From Phycisphaerae bacterium (GTDB taxonomy: Bacteria > Planctomycetota > Phycisphaerae > UBA1845 > UTPLA1): 41,566 nt of DNA. How positions within the stretch are numbered: position 1 is the stretch's first letter; every line of letters starts with the position of its first letter. The notes under the pieces were generated by a model. The model worked only from the letters and a program-made list of their open reading frames with translations, ran no database searches and was not told where the DNA came from. This document shows, one piece after another, positions 7,949 to 16,756 of the stretch. The position numbers were made by a program, and so were the translations under genes. The stretch lies in NCBI GenBank assembly GCA_030432035.1, contig JAUIHO010000011.1, forward strand, positions 1 through 41,566, read 5' to 3'.

Positions 7949-9439
7949 TTAGTAGATATTGGTCGATTCGGTTTCGTTCACCGGCGACGTCAACTGATCG
8001 CTCGTCATTTGCAGCGAGAAGCGTACGTCACCCACGCCCACGCCGGTGGCCACGACGCGATACTTGACCGACGCCTTGGGTGCCAGCGACGGCAGCGGCT
8101 CGAAGCGAATAACCTGACCGTTGTTGCGGTGGCTGACCGGACCGTCTGCAGCAACAAACGTTTCTTCACCCGGCAGCGTGGCTTCGATCACGATATTGGT
8201 GCCGTCCGACGTACCCTGATTCAACACGGTGATGATGTACGTGATCTGCTTGCCGACTTCGATCGGGTCTTCCACGTCGATACATTCGAGCAGCAACGCG
8301 GGCACACCGCGAACTTCGAGCGTGCATTCGGCACTGGCTTCGGAACAGTAGCTCTTAGCAACGACCGTGTTGCGATGCGAACCGATCGTTGTGCAGTTGA
8401 CGTCGACCGTTACCGTGCGAGAGTCGCCGGGCTGAAGCGTGCCAACATTCCAATTGACAAGACCGGCCGACATCTGACCGCCATCGCTGGCACGCAGGAA
8501 CTGCAAGCCAGCCGGGATGCGGTCGGTCAGCATGACGTTGCGAGCTTCGGCGTCGCCGTCGTTGCGAACCGTGATATCAAACTGCGCCGGACGACCGAGG
8601 TAGCGCAGCGACGGGCAGGTCTTGCTGACGGTCAGGATCGGCTTGACCACACGCGTCGTTGCAGATGCGTCGGCGCGTTGACCGCCCGCTTCGGTGGCGA
8701 CGGCGGTATTGGTGTACGTGCCGACGTCGGCAGCACGCACGCTAAAGGCAAACTCGCGCGACTGACCGCTCGGCAACGTGCCGGCATTCATGACGACGGA
8801 GCGCTTGCCGTCGGCAGTGGTGATGCCCGGTGGCAATTGGTCTTCGATCACGACATTCTGAGCAGCGCCGGAACCGGTGTTGCTCACAATCAGCTTGTAT
8901 GGAATCGGGTCGCACAGCATGACCGTGTCGGGCGCTTGCTTCACGAGTGCGATTTGCGGCTCGACGATGCGAATGCTCGAGCAGAACTCGGTGCTGAACG
9001 TGACCGTCGCACAGGAAGGAATCATTCCTACGGCTGCAGCCGAACCCGTAATCTGCACGGTCTTTTCCTGACGTGGGCCGATGTTTCCGACCGTCCAAAT
9101 CGCATCGCTACCGGCGCGAGTAGTTGGCTCCGGTGAAATGCTGCTGACCGAAAACTCGGTCGGGATTTTTTCCATCAGCGTTACGTTCTCGACTGTGCCG
9201 CCGGTCAGGTTGCGCACGCGAATCGTGTAGCTAATCTGCTCGTTCACGCGCGCTTCGACCGGATGAATGCGGTCGAGCATCAGGATGGCATTGCCCTGAT
9301 TGCCGGTGGGGTAGGCCTTGCTTGTGACCGTCATACCGGCGGGGGCAGTGCTGCGACGGGTCTGTGCCATCGACGGGCTGGCGGCCAACAAGGTGGCGGC
9401 TAGACCGCACAACAATAGTTGCGTTCGTTTTCTACACAT
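7949..9439 (-). CDS. Exported protein with four DUF11 (conserved repeat) domains
   Basis: A 496-residue protein with a signal peptide (hydrophobic LLLCGLAATLLA, likely cleavage after SMAQ). About four successive DUF11-type Ig-like beta domains follow, near residues 40-145, 146-255, 256-365 and 366-496. Each has the family pattern of YTIxVxNxG, then VxxxDxLPxG, then a T(D/S)xG.R block, ending in NTAxA. DUF11 repeats are found in large bacterial surface proteins and may serve as stalks or adhesion modules; the exact role is unknown. The C-terminus ends PVNETESTNIY, almost identical to the end of the next DUF11 protein. The ATG at 9439 is preceded by GAGG about nine bases upstream; a GTG five codons earlier is possible. 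It has its own terminator. Confidence 0.9.
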   Translation of the reverse strand: MCRKRTQLLLCGLAATLLAASPSMAQTRRSTAPAGMTVTSKAYPTGNQGNAILMLDRIHPVEARVNEQISYTIRVRNLTGGTVENVTLMEKIPTEFSVSSISPEPTTRAGSDAIWTVGNIGPRQEKTVQITGSAAAVGMIPSCATVTFSTEFCSSIRIVEPQIALVKQAPDTVMLCDPIPYKLIVSNTGSGAAQNVVIEDQLPPGITTADGKRSVVMNAGTLPSGQSREFAFSVRAADVGTYTNTAVATEAGGQRADASATTRVVKPILTVSKTCPSLRYLGRPAQFDITVRNDGDAEARNVMLTDRIPAGLQFLRASDGGQMSAGLVNWNVGTLQPGDSRTVTVDVNCTTIGSHRNTVVAKSYCSEASAECTLEVRGVPALLLECIDVEDPIEVGKQITYIITVLNQGTSDGTNIVIEATLPGEETFVAADGPVSHRNNGQVIRFEPLPSLAPKASVKYRVVATGVGVGDVRFSLQMTSDQLTSPVNETESTNIY

Positions 9440-9618
9440 GTCTGTATTCCTCACTCCTGCAAATTAGGCCCGCACACCTGCGGACGATCAAAGAAAGATT
9501 GGATTCACGAATTGACCGAATGACGTGCGGGGTCGGCTCGGCCTACAGCACCGCAAAGGTACACAAGAACCTATTTCGTTTCTAGGCCGAACTTATGATT
9601 TCCGCGGGATATGCGCAT

Positions 9619-9662
9619 AAAAAAAGGGCATGGCTCGGATGGTTGCCCATCCGGCCATGCCC
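9619..9662 (-). terminator. Intrinsic terminator of the 9686-11965 gene
   Basis: Minus-strand GGGCATGGCCGGATGG pairs with CCATCCGAGCCATGCCC with one mismatch, followed by TTTTTTT (plus-strand A run at 9619-9625). It starts 23 bases past the stop codon of the larger DUF11 protein and separates it from the smaller paralogue. Confidence 0.92.
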
Positions 9663-9685
9663 TAAAGGCTTAACGGAACTCTACG

Positions 9686-11965
9686 TTAGTAGAGGTTCGT
9701 GGATTCGGTTTCGTTCACCGGCGAGGTGAGGTTATCCGTGGTCATTTCGACCGCGAAGCGAACGTCACCAGCGGAACCGGCGCGAATCACGATCTGCCAG
9801 CTTGCCTTGGCCTTCGGTGCCAACGAGGGCAGCGGGGCGAAGGTGATGGTCTGACCGGTCGCCGAGGCGTTGGTTGCACCCGAGGCCGAAACGAATTCTT
9901 CCTGCGGCGGCAACGTGGCCGTGATCCGGATGTTTTCGTCAACAGCCGAACCCTGGTTGGTCACGGTGATGACGTAGGTCGTCTGCGAGCCAACTTCTAC
10001 CGGGTCATCGATGTCGATAACTTCAAGCAGAACAGCAGGGATACCGCGGACCGGCGTTTCGGTCGAGTCCTGAGCCTCAGCACAAACGGCCGTGGCACGT
10101 GCGGTGTTGCGGATGTCGCCAGCGGTGTTGAACCGCAGCGTCAGGTTAACGGTGCGCGACTCGCCCGGATTGAGCGTGCCCATGCTCCAGCTGACCTGAC
10201 CACCAGAGGCGGCACCACCATCCGAAGCCGAGACGAACTGCGTGCCGGCCGGGATGTCATCAACGAGACGCGTGTTGGCGGCCGGAGCATCACCAGTGTT
10301 GGTGACGGTGATCGTGTAATCACCCGGGCGACCGATGTAGCGCTGGCCAGGACCTTGCTTGGTTACCTGGAGGACCGGCTGGCGGACAACCGTGGTGCAG
10401 TTGGCCTGAGCCGAGAGACCGCCATCAGCCTGAGCCGTAGCAACGTTATCGAAGGTACCCGTGCGTTCGGCACGAACCGTGATGTCAGCCTTCTTGGCCT
10501 GACCCGGTTCAAGCGTACCGGCGTCAAAGGTTACCGTGCGGCGACCATCGCTGGTCACAATGCCATCCGGTAGGTTGTCGGTCACGCGAACGTTGGTCGC
10601 AGGACCGTCACCCGTGTTGCGGACAGTGAGGGTGTACGTGATCGTGTCACAGGTCGTGACTTCAGCCGGGCAGGTCTTTTCGAGTGCCAGAGCCGGAGCC
10701 GTGATGACCGTGTCGCAGCAGTCGCGAGCGTTGAGGCCGCGGCGGGTGCGAACTTCAGCACAGTTGGTGAAGGTGCCGACGCGGCTGCCCGTGACGGTAA
10801 CCTGAATGTCGCGGCTTTCGCCACCACCGATCGAACCGAGCGACCAGCTCAAAGCGCTGCCGCCACCGTTCGAACCAGGATTGCTGGAAACGTAGCTGAT
10901 GCCATCCGGCAGATTGTCGGTGACGGTTACGTCTTCAGCAGCGATCTGCGAGTCGTTGAACACGCGGATGTTGTAAGTGAACTGCTCGCCAACGAGTGCA
11001 CGCGGGGTGCAGTCCTTGGTGATGCCGATGCTCGGTGCCAACCAGGTCTTCGAGGTTTCGCACGTGGCGATGTGAATCGGCGGCTTGCAGCAGGTGACGT
11101 TTTCAGGTCGAACGATGTCGATCTGCACGCGGTTGGTGCCTTCGACTTCCTGCGTCTGCTGCAGCGTTACGCGAGCGTAACCCGAAGCGTCGGTCGTGAC
11201 GGTGGTGCTGGTGCCGCCGTTGACGAACGTAGCAGCCGGACCGTCGAGGATTTGGTAGGTGACTTCGTAGCCTTGGAGCGGCGTGCCGTCCGAGTGCTTG
11301 CCAACCCACGTGACGAATTCATGCGTGGTGCCAACCGGGTTCGTGGCCGGTTCCGGGCACTGCCATGCGACGTCCTGCCACTTCTTGGTCAGGAAAACTT
11401 TGTGCTTCGACCAGTCGTAGATGGCCGGGCAGTAAGCGGTGATGTAGGTCTCACCTTCGATCGGCGAGGTGATCACACACCAGCTTTGACCCTTTTCGAG
11501 GGCGATGTCGTCCGAAGGATCGTCATTACCGCGGTCGAGAACGTGCGAGAAGTTGTTCGTGTGCGACACGGCGAACGAGTTGTCCACCTTGTAACCACGG
11601 CTGGCGCGCCAACCGCTTTCGTCAACTTCGACGATGTCGCCGACGCTGCCTTCAGAAATGATCCACTCGATGCGGCGGTTCGGAAGGGGCTTGCCTTCGC
11701 TGTCGCGCACCGTAGCGACCAGCACGTGCTGGGTTTGAACGGGATTGATGTCGGAACCGACGTGCTCTACCGTCAGCTCGGCAGCATAGGGATCCCAGTT
11801 CGAGTAATAACCACCTTCTGGCGGCTTGGGATGCGTCGGGATCGTGTCACCCGTGGCCGGCCAGGTAAATGCGTGGGGCATATGGTTCCGGCAGCCCGCC
11901 AGAGTGCCCAACGCGGCGACGATCATGACTGAAGTCGCCATTCGCTTCGTCAGGTTGCTCATCAT
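9686..11965 (-). CDS. Large lipoprotein with N-terminal Ig-like region and four DUF11 domains
   Basis: A 759-residue protein from ATG 11965, which has GAGGAG about ten bases upstream. A signal sequence ends in the lipobox LAGC, followed by a Pro/Trp-rich stretch. Residues of roughly 55-310 look like two invasin-like (Big_1-type) domains (VLVATVRDSEGKPLPNRRIEW; DASGYARVTLQQTQ). Four DUF11 domains follow to the end. The C-terminus ends PVNETESTNLY, matching its downstream neighbour at 7949-9439, and the last four domains align with that protein throughout, so the two are paralogues from a local duplication. The architecture suggests a surface or periplasmic structural or adhesion protein. An upstream extension to 12178 is open but lacks a ribosome site and would bury the signal sequence. 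Confidence 0.9.
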   Translation of the reverse strand: MMSNLTKRMATSVMIVAALGTLAGCRNHMPHAFTWPATGDTIPTHPKPPEGGYYSNWDPYAAELTVEHVGSDINPVQTQHVLVATVRDSEGKPLPNRRIEWIISEGSVGDIVEVDESGWRASRGYKVDNSFAVSHTNNFSHVLDRGNDDPSDDIALEKGQSWCVITSPIEGETYITAYCPAIYDWSKHKVFLTKKWQDVAWQCPEPATNPVGTTHEFVTWVGKHSDGTPLQGYEVTYQILDGPAATFVNGGTSTTVTTDASGYARVTLQQTQEVEGTNRVQIDIVRPENVTCCKPPIHIATCETSKTWLAPSIGITKDCTPRALVGEQFTYNIRVFNDSQIAAEDVTVTDNLPDGISYVSSNPGSNGGGSALSWSLGSIGGGESRDIQVTVTGSRVGTFTNCAEVRTRRGLNARDCCDTVITAPALALEKTCPAEVTTCDTITYTLTVRNTGDGPATNVRVTDNLPDGIVTSDGRRTVTFDAGTLEPGQAKKADITVRAERTGTFDNVATAQADGGLSAQANCTTVVRQPVLQVTKQGPGQRYIGRPGDYTITVTNTGDAPAANTRLVDDIPAGTQFVSASDGGAASGGQVSWSMGTLNPGESRTVNLTLRFNTAGDIRNTARATAVCAEAQDSTETPVRGIPAVLLEVIDIDDPVEVGSQTTYVITVTNQGSAVDENIRITATLPPQEEFVSASGATNASATGQTITFAPLPSLAPKAKASWQIVIRAGSAGDVRFAVEMTTDNLTSPVNETESTNLY

Positions 11966-12586
11966 GTCAGTCCATCTCCTCAAGTAATGTGATAACTGCG
12001 TATCTGACGTCTGCCGATGAACACTACACTTGCCGGCAGCACTTTTCAGAATTGCGATTGCTGCGCCCGACACACGTCGGGGGCTCTTCCAACTCAACCT
12101 CTTAGTACTTCGACACTTCCGCGAAGTATCGACACGAAAACACCCTATGAACGCACCGGAATTCGGCAAATCTTGCATTGCCCTCAGCCCGGAGTATTAC
12201 CGCACATATTGAGTTTTCAAAATTTGTCAGCCAAAGACTGACCGCGCATTCCCTTGTTCCCGGTGGCTGCGTTAGCGAGGCTTTCAATCCTGAAAAACCT
12301 GAATCCTTTTCGATTCAACGCTTGGCCGAGAGCGACCGACCCTTTTTAGAAAGTCCCTCGAATGGGTAAGTCGGTCGTTTTCCCGTGCAACAATCGCCAA
12401 AACCGGGCCTTCGAAGCTGAATTAGGACCTGCCCGAATCGCCCGTACAGCGGATTGCTGCCACCATTACCGGTCGGATCATAAGCGTAAGTTACGCTCTG
12501 TCAAACAACAATGAATCGAAAATGGGAAATTTTCAGCCCAATTTCGACATTGCAAAACCGCGATTTCGATACTGGGAGTGCGGGTC
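11966..12586. other. Intergenic region without a supported gene
   Basis: About 620 bases between two minus-strand genes. Short frames exist on both strands but none has a ribosome site, plausible composition or recognisable content. It should contain the promoter of the large DUF11 protein and the end of the 12587 transcript. I see no strong terminator hairpin and no clear repeats. Confidence 0.5.
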
Positions 12587-14098
12587 TTATCCGCCTGTTA
12601 CCTCGAAGCCGACTTCACTACGCGTGCTTTGTCCGCTGGTGCGATCTGTCAGATCAAAAACCATCCGATATCGGCCCTTTTCCAGCTCCTGGGCGAAGCG
12701 AATCGGCCCTACGTGTAGGAAAAACGTGTCGCGCGGCTGGTCATTGACGTCCACAACTTCCTTGGCGGGTTGGGCCCAGACCTCAACGCCACGCTCGTCA
12801 AACACGCGCTGCTCGAGTGCCAGAAGGGTGCGGTACATGCCGCTTCGGGTCTGCGTGGATGTGTAATTTTCAACCTCGATATAGGCTTGAAACGTGGGGA
12901 AATCGTCTTGTTTAAAGCGGTTTCCGTCGAACGTCACGAAATCGCCAAAACCATTTACCCGCTTGCAAATCGCGGCTTTGGGAATCGCTAACGCTTTGGC
13001 TGGTGCTGGCTCGACTGGGCGGCGGTTGATGAGCGGCTCGCGCTCGGGCCGCGCGGCCACCGGTTCGGGCTGGCGGGTGGGCGGCGGAGGTGTCCATGCG
13101 GTTTCTGTTGGTCGTGTTGGTTCGGGCTCGCGCCTCGCAACGCGTGGTTCGGGAGTGGGTCGCGTTGGCTGGGGCGTGGGTTGCGGGGCATCATAGCCCT
13201 CGGGAGCTGAAACTGACGGCCGCGTTTCCGTCGGCACAAAGCGGCGCACATACTCGGTGATCTCGCGATGGTTTTCCTGATTGGTGCCTTGAATAAAGGC
13301 CAACGCGTCTTCGTGGCGGCCCAATGCGACGTACATCATGCGTAACCGCAATTGGTTCTGCACGTTGTTCGGATTGGCTTTGACCAAGCCTTCCTGCTCG
13401 ACCAACTCACGCGCCATTGAATCGCCGATCTGCGGATTGATCGAGCCGGCCGGCTCCGCGCGCGGCGCGGGTCGATCGCTGTCATTGCGAGGCTGCGATT
13501 GAAGGTCATCGCGGCCTGCCAGTGCAGTGCTGCGCGGTCGCGCGAATTCTGGCGGTGGCGCACCTGCGGGACCGGCAGCCCGCCGTTCGGTGGTGGGCTC
13601 CGGGTGCGATACGTTTGTGCCTACATCCGCGTATTGCAGGGGCAATTCGACTAGGTCTTCGGCAATGACATCGCCGTTTGGCAGCGTGAGTCGCGCCTGA
13701 CCATACACAGGCAAATGCCGTTCGTTCAGGCCCATCGAACGCATCGGCAACTGAACGCGTACGTGCGTGGGGCGACCGGTTGCTTCCTCGGCGATGGCTG
13801 CTTTGGTTGCAGCAAGGTTGCCGTTTTCATCGCGATAGCTATTGCCCGGCGCGCGGATCGGTTGCTGTTGGCTATTAACCAAGCCGACGCGATAGATCAC
13901 TTGTTGGCCGTGCATGCTCTTGGTCTTAAACATCGATTCGATGGCGATCGATTCGAGACCGTTGCCGGTATCGATGCGAAGCGCGCGCGTGCCGACGATC
14001 TCGGCCTTGGGGCCGCACCCCGTGACCATTAATAGTGAAACGCCAACGCAGTGACACCAAAACGTGAGGCGGCGAACATTGAATGGATAAATGGGCAT
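12587..14098 (-). CDS. Proline-rich lipoprotein with a TPR-like middle and unknown C-terminal domain
   Basis: A 503-residue protein from ATG 14098 with GGAG about nine bases upstream. The signal sequence ends in lipobox VTGC, so it is a probable lipoprotein. Residues 30-150 form a beta-rich domain of unknown type. A TPR-like stretch follows (QLRLRMMYVALGRHEDALAF). A long Pro/Arg/Thr/Glu linker comes next (repeated PTP-x-PTRP and REPEPTRP motifs). The C-terminal domain of about 130 residues begins with KAAICKRVNGFGDF and ends EVGFEVTGG. The layout of anchor, helical repeat, flexible spacer and beta domain suggests a cell-envelope scaffold or sensor. I cannot name a family. Frames on the opposite strand in this stretch mirror the Pro/Arg codons and are not genes. 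Confidence 0.82.
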   Translation of the reverse strand: MPIYPFNVRRLTFWCHCVGVSLLMVTGCGPKAEIVGTRALRIDTGNGLESIAIESMFKTKSMHGQQVIYRVGLVNSQQQPIRAPGNSYRDENGNLAATKAAIAEEATGRPTHVRVQLPMRSMGLNERHLPVYGQARLTLPNGDVIAEDLVELPLQYADVGTNVSHPEPTTERRAAGPAGAPPPEFARPRSTALAGRDDLQSQPRNDSDRPAPRAEPAGSINPQIGDSMARELVEQEGLVKANPNNVQNQLRLRMMYVALGRHEDALAFIQGTNQENHREITEYVRRFVPTETRPSVSAPEGYDAPQPTPQPTRPTPEPRVARREPEPTRPTETAWTPPPPTRQPEPVAARPEREPLINRRPVEPAPAKALAIPKAAICKRVNGFGDFVTFDGNRFKQDDFPTFQAYIEVENYTSTQTRSGMYRTLLALEQRVFDERGVEVWAQPAKEVVDVNDQPRDTFFLHVGPIRFAQELEKGRYRMVFDLTDRTSGQSTRSEVGFEVTGG

Positions 14099-14289
14099 CG
14101 TCACGAACTCCAGAGGGGCGATGATGGCAAAACCCCGGATTGTAATACTGGATGGCAGATACGCGAGCAGGGCGGACGCCGCGTCAAACCGCCGCCGTTT
14201 CATTGAGAGTTGAAAGTTCCGGCAAAATTTCCGCGTCGGCGAGACCCGCATGGGGAGCCGACCTTAGGATGGGGTAGTGGAAAATGGGA

Positions 14290-14363
14290 CGTCCCCGGCA
14301 GGAGTCGAACCTGCAACCTCTGGCTTCGGAGGCCAGCACTCTATCCAATTGAGCTACGGGGAC
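14290..14363 (-). tRNA. tRNA-Arg (anticodon CCG)
   Basis: The minus strand folds into a full cloverleaf. The acceptor stem is GTCCCCG/CGGGGAC, the D-arm contains GCTC..GAGT, the anticodon stem is CTGGC/GCCAG with loop CTCCGAA (anticodon CCG, reading CGG), and the T-arm is GCAGG-TTCGACT-CCTGC. The discriminator base is G and no CCA is encoded. It reads opposite to the aminotransferase gene that follows at 14577. Confidence 0.97.
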
Positions 14364-14576
14364 TCGAAGCGATCAATCTTATCGGTGCCGCAGTGACTGA
14401 CAAGGTTTCGCACCTATCAGATGCTGGTAAATCGCCGATGCAGCAAGATAGAATCGCGGCTTGACGGAACGCCGAACGATTGGGATTCTGCTGCCTTTTG
14501 GCACGCAAGCCAGACACAACGTGCGGCACTGCCGCGAATACCTGTAACCGACCACGCCCGTGTGAATGAGGACAAG

Positions 14577-15818
14577 ATGAGCACCAGCGCAACCGATACG
14601 AAAACCGCCGAACACTTGCGGCTCAACGACCAGTACGGCGCCCATAATTACCATCCGCTTCCCGTTGTGATTGAATCGGGTGAAGGCGCGTGGGTGCACG
14701 ACGTCGAGGGCAATAAGTATCTCGATATGTTGGCCGCTTACTCGGCGTTGAACTTCGGTTACTCACACGAACGACTGATCACCGCGGCAACCAAGCAGTT
14801 GAACAAAGTGACGCTAACGTCGCGCGCGTTTCATAACGATCAGATCGGACCGTGGTGTAAGGAGTTGTGCGAGCTCAGCGGGTTCGATGCGGCGCTTCCG
14901 ATGAACAGCGGTGCCGAAGCCGTCGAGACGGCGATCAAGATGGCACGCAAATGGGGTTACGAAAAGAAGGGCGTTGCCGCGAACAAAGCCGAGATCGTCA
15001 TGGCCAAAGGAAACTTCCACGGCCGCACAACGACGATCATTAGCTTCAGCACCGACGAACAATATCGTGAGGGCTTTGGTCCTTACACGCCGGGCTTTCC
15101 GCTCGTGCCGTTTGGTGATGCCGCAGCATTTGAAGCAGCCGTCAACGAAAACACGGTGGCCATTATTGTTGAGCCAATTCAAGCAGAGAGCGGCATCATC
15201 CTTCCGCCCGAAGGTTACTTGAAGAAGTTGCGCGAGATTTGCACCAAGCACAACATATTGTTCATCGTCGATGAGATTCAGACCGGCCTGTGCCGCACGG
15301 GCGATACGTTTGCATGGCAACACGAAGGCGAAGACGCACGGCCCGATGCGATGTGTTTGGGTAAAGCACTCGGTGGCGGCATCGTCCCTATTTCGGCGGT
15401 CGTGTCGCGACGCGAGGTGATGGACGTGTTCAACCCCGGCGATCACGGTTCGACGTTCGGCGGTAACCCGCTGTGTTGCGCCGTCAGTCGCGTGGCGATG
15501 GACATGATTAAGAACGACGGCTTGGCCGAACGCGCGATGGAGTTGGGCGAACACTTCCGCAATAAGCTGAAAGCCGTCGGCGCACCGGCCGTGCAAGAGA
15601 TTCGCGGTCGCGGTTTGCTGATCGGTGTGCAGATCAAGTCGAACTATCCGAAGGCACGCTGGTTCTGCGAAAAGTTTATGGAAGCAGGCATCTTGTGTAA
15701 GGATGCCCACGAAGACGTGATTCGCTTCGCGCCGCCGCTCGTGATCGAACAAAGCGAGATCGACTGGGCGATGGAACGCATCGCGCCGGCACTGTTGTCG
15801 GCGGAGCCGGTAGCGTAG
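14577..15818 (+). CDS. rocD: Ornithine aminotransferase
   Basis: A 413-residue PLP-dependent class III aminotransferase. It transfers the delta-amino group of ornithine to 2-oxoglutarate, giving glutamate-semialdehyde/pyrroline-5-carboxylate, and links arginine/ornithine to proline and glutamate. Ornithine-specific features are GAHNYHPLPVVIESGEG at the N-terminus, LTSRAFHNDQIG, PMNSGAEAVETAIKMARKWG, GNFHGRTTTIISFSTD and HGSTFGGNPL. The PLP lysine is in CLGKALGGGIVP and the cofactor aspartate in VDEIQTGLCRTG. These match rocD rather than acetylornithine aminotransferase. ATG 14577 has GAGG about five bases upstream; a longer open frame reaches 14421 but has no homologous sequence. An ornithine carbamoyltransferase fusion lies 1.6 kb downstream on the same strand. 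Confidence 0.95.
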   Translation: MSTSATDTKTAEHLRLNDQYGAHNYHPLPVVIESGEGAWVHDVEGNKYLDMLAAYSALNFGYSHERLITAATKQLNKVTLTSRAFHNDQIGPWCKELCELSGFDAALPMNSGAEAVETAIKMARKWGYEKKGVAANKAEIVMAKGNFHGRTTTIISFSTDEQYREGFGPYTPGFPLVPFGDAAAFEAAVNENTVAIIVEPIQAESGIILPPEGYLKKLREICTKHNILFIVDEIQTGLCRTGDTFAWQHEGEDARPDAMCLGKALGGGIVPISAVVSRREVMDVFNPGDHGSTFGGNPLCCAVSRVAMDMIKNDGLAERAMELGEHFRNKLKAVGAPAVQEIRGRGLLIGVQIKSNYPKARWFCEKFMEAGILCKDAHEDVIRFAPPLVIEQSEIDWAMERIAPALLSAEPVA

Positions 15819-15846
15819 TGGTTTGCAATTCGCGCGATGAATGATT

Positions 15847-15880
15847 GGGTGCCCCTGCCCTTCTAGGGCTGGGGGACAGC
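15847..15880. repeat. Dispersed palindrome-like repeat, copy 1 (GGGTGCCCCTGCCC type)
   Basis: GGGTGCCCCTGCCCTTCTAG is followed by GGCTGGGGGACAGCC. An inverted, near-identical copy occurs at 26142-26175, and a partial one near 23411-23428. The core GCCC..GGGC and CCCC..GGGG can pair. It lies in the 228-base gap between the aminotransferase gene and the small-protein gene, otherwise empty. Confidence 0.7.
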
Positions 15881-16046
15881 CGCCCACCGTAAGACATTGA
15901 ATGTCGAATTATCGAACAGGCGTGCATCAGAAATGCGCGTCTTTTTCTTTTTCAGTTGACGGATTGGCAAGTTATAATCTGGCAGCGTTAATCGTGAATC
16001 GGTATGCATTACGCTCGTGCGGATTCGATTCGCAATAGGAATCCCA

Positions 16047-16250
16047 ATGAAACGTATGGAAAAGACGATTCGCATCTTCAAATCCCATGCCGAGGCCGAG
16101 GCGGCGGATATCGAGTATTATCGCAGCCTGACGCCGCAAGAGCGGTTGAAGATTCTTTGCGAGTTGGTCGCGCGACACGAAGGTGCGGATTATGGAGCTC
16201 CCGGCCGATTGGAAAGAGTTTATCGAGTCGTTAAACGCGGCGAAGATTAA
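16047..16250 (+). CDS. Small protein encoded just before a nucleotidyltransferase (possible antitoxin)
   Basis: A 67-residue charged protein beginning MKRMEKTIRIFKSHAEAE, with a helical middle (YYRSLTPQERLKILCELV) and a basic C-terminus. ATG 16047 has TAGGA about seven bases upstream. It overlaps the following nucleotidyltransferase gene by 59 bases in another frame, so the two are surely co-translated. From memory, small proteins with this pattern of 'FKS..EAE..D..YY..LTPQERL' often precede nucleotidyltransferase genes, and the pair is frequently annotated as a toxin-antitoxin-like or AbiEii-type module. The sequence alone does not show which partner would be toxic or whether the system is active. 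Confidence 0.78.
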   Translation: MKRMEKTIRIFKSHAEAEAADIEYYRSLTPQERLKILCELVARHEGADYGAPGRLERVYRVVKRGED

Positions 16251-16647
16251 GTATCTTCTCGTGGGCGGTTACGCCGTCGCAATTCACGGTCATCCAAGAT
16301 TTACCGAAGATATCGATTTCTTTGTCGAATCGTCGGTACCGAATGTTGAGAAGGTTATCAACGTCATTCGGCAATTTGGTATTCCTGTGGAGGGCTTGTC
16401 CGTCGAATCTTTTGCTCGACCCGATCAAGTTGTTCAATTGGGGCGTCCGCCATTGCGAATCGATGTTTTGACGAGCATTGAGAATGTTGATTTTGACGCT
16501 GCATGGGCCGATCGTTTTGAAATTGAAATTGAAGGTACGGTTTTTTCGGTTATTGGTATCGATCATTTGATACAGAATAAAAATGCAACCGGGCGCGGCA
16601 AAGACCAGAACGACGTAGAAGCTTTGCGTAAGATTCATAAGAAGTGA
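16192..16647 (+). CDS. Nucleotidyltransferase-fold protein (AbiEii / DUF6036-like)
   Basis: A 151-residue protein from ATG 16192, which has AAGG eight bases upstream. It shows the minimal nucleotidyltransferase signature: YLLVGGYAVAIHGHPRFTED followed by IDFFVE, giving the GG block and the D-x-D metal pair. A further acidic residue lies in LRIDVLTSI, and the C-terminus has DHLIQNKNATGRGKDQNDVE. The last block (K-x-A.GR-K-D-xxD) is typical of small AbiEii-like or MNT-type proteins. Possible roles are nucleotide or tRNA modification in a toxin-antitoxin setting, or a stand-alone enzyme. The 59-base overlap with the upstream small gene supports a two-gene module. The region is slightly AT-richer than its neighbours, which may hint at transfer. 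Confidence 0.82.
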   Translation: MELPADWKEFIESLNAAKIKYLLVGGYAVAIHGHPRFTEDIDFFVESSVPNVEKVINVIRQFGIPVEGLSVESFARPDQVVQLGRPPLRIDVLTSIENVDFDAAWADRFEIEIEGTVFSVIGIDHLIQNKNATGRGKDQNDVEALRKIHKK

Positions 16648-16756
16648 TGTATGCAGGATGCATCTATCGATGCACTACCAATTTTGATCCTGCCGCCAAG
16701 CGTCAGTGCGTCACAAAGATGCTCGGTACAAGACGTATGTTTTAAAGGGCGTATAA

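Noticed and set aside
7841..9136. A 431-codon plus-strand frame opposite the smaller DUF11 gene
   Set aside because: It mirrors the Thr/Val/Ala codon pattern of the minus-strand gene, has no ribosome site or domain, and the DUF11 domains and terminator fix the true strand.
11072..11932. A 286-codon plus-strand frame opposite the larger DUF11 gene
   Set aside because: Antisense shadow with no recognisable content.
14814..15887. A 357-codon minus-strand frame opposite the aminotransferase gene
   Set aside because: Antisense shadow of a clear PLP enzyme; no family features.
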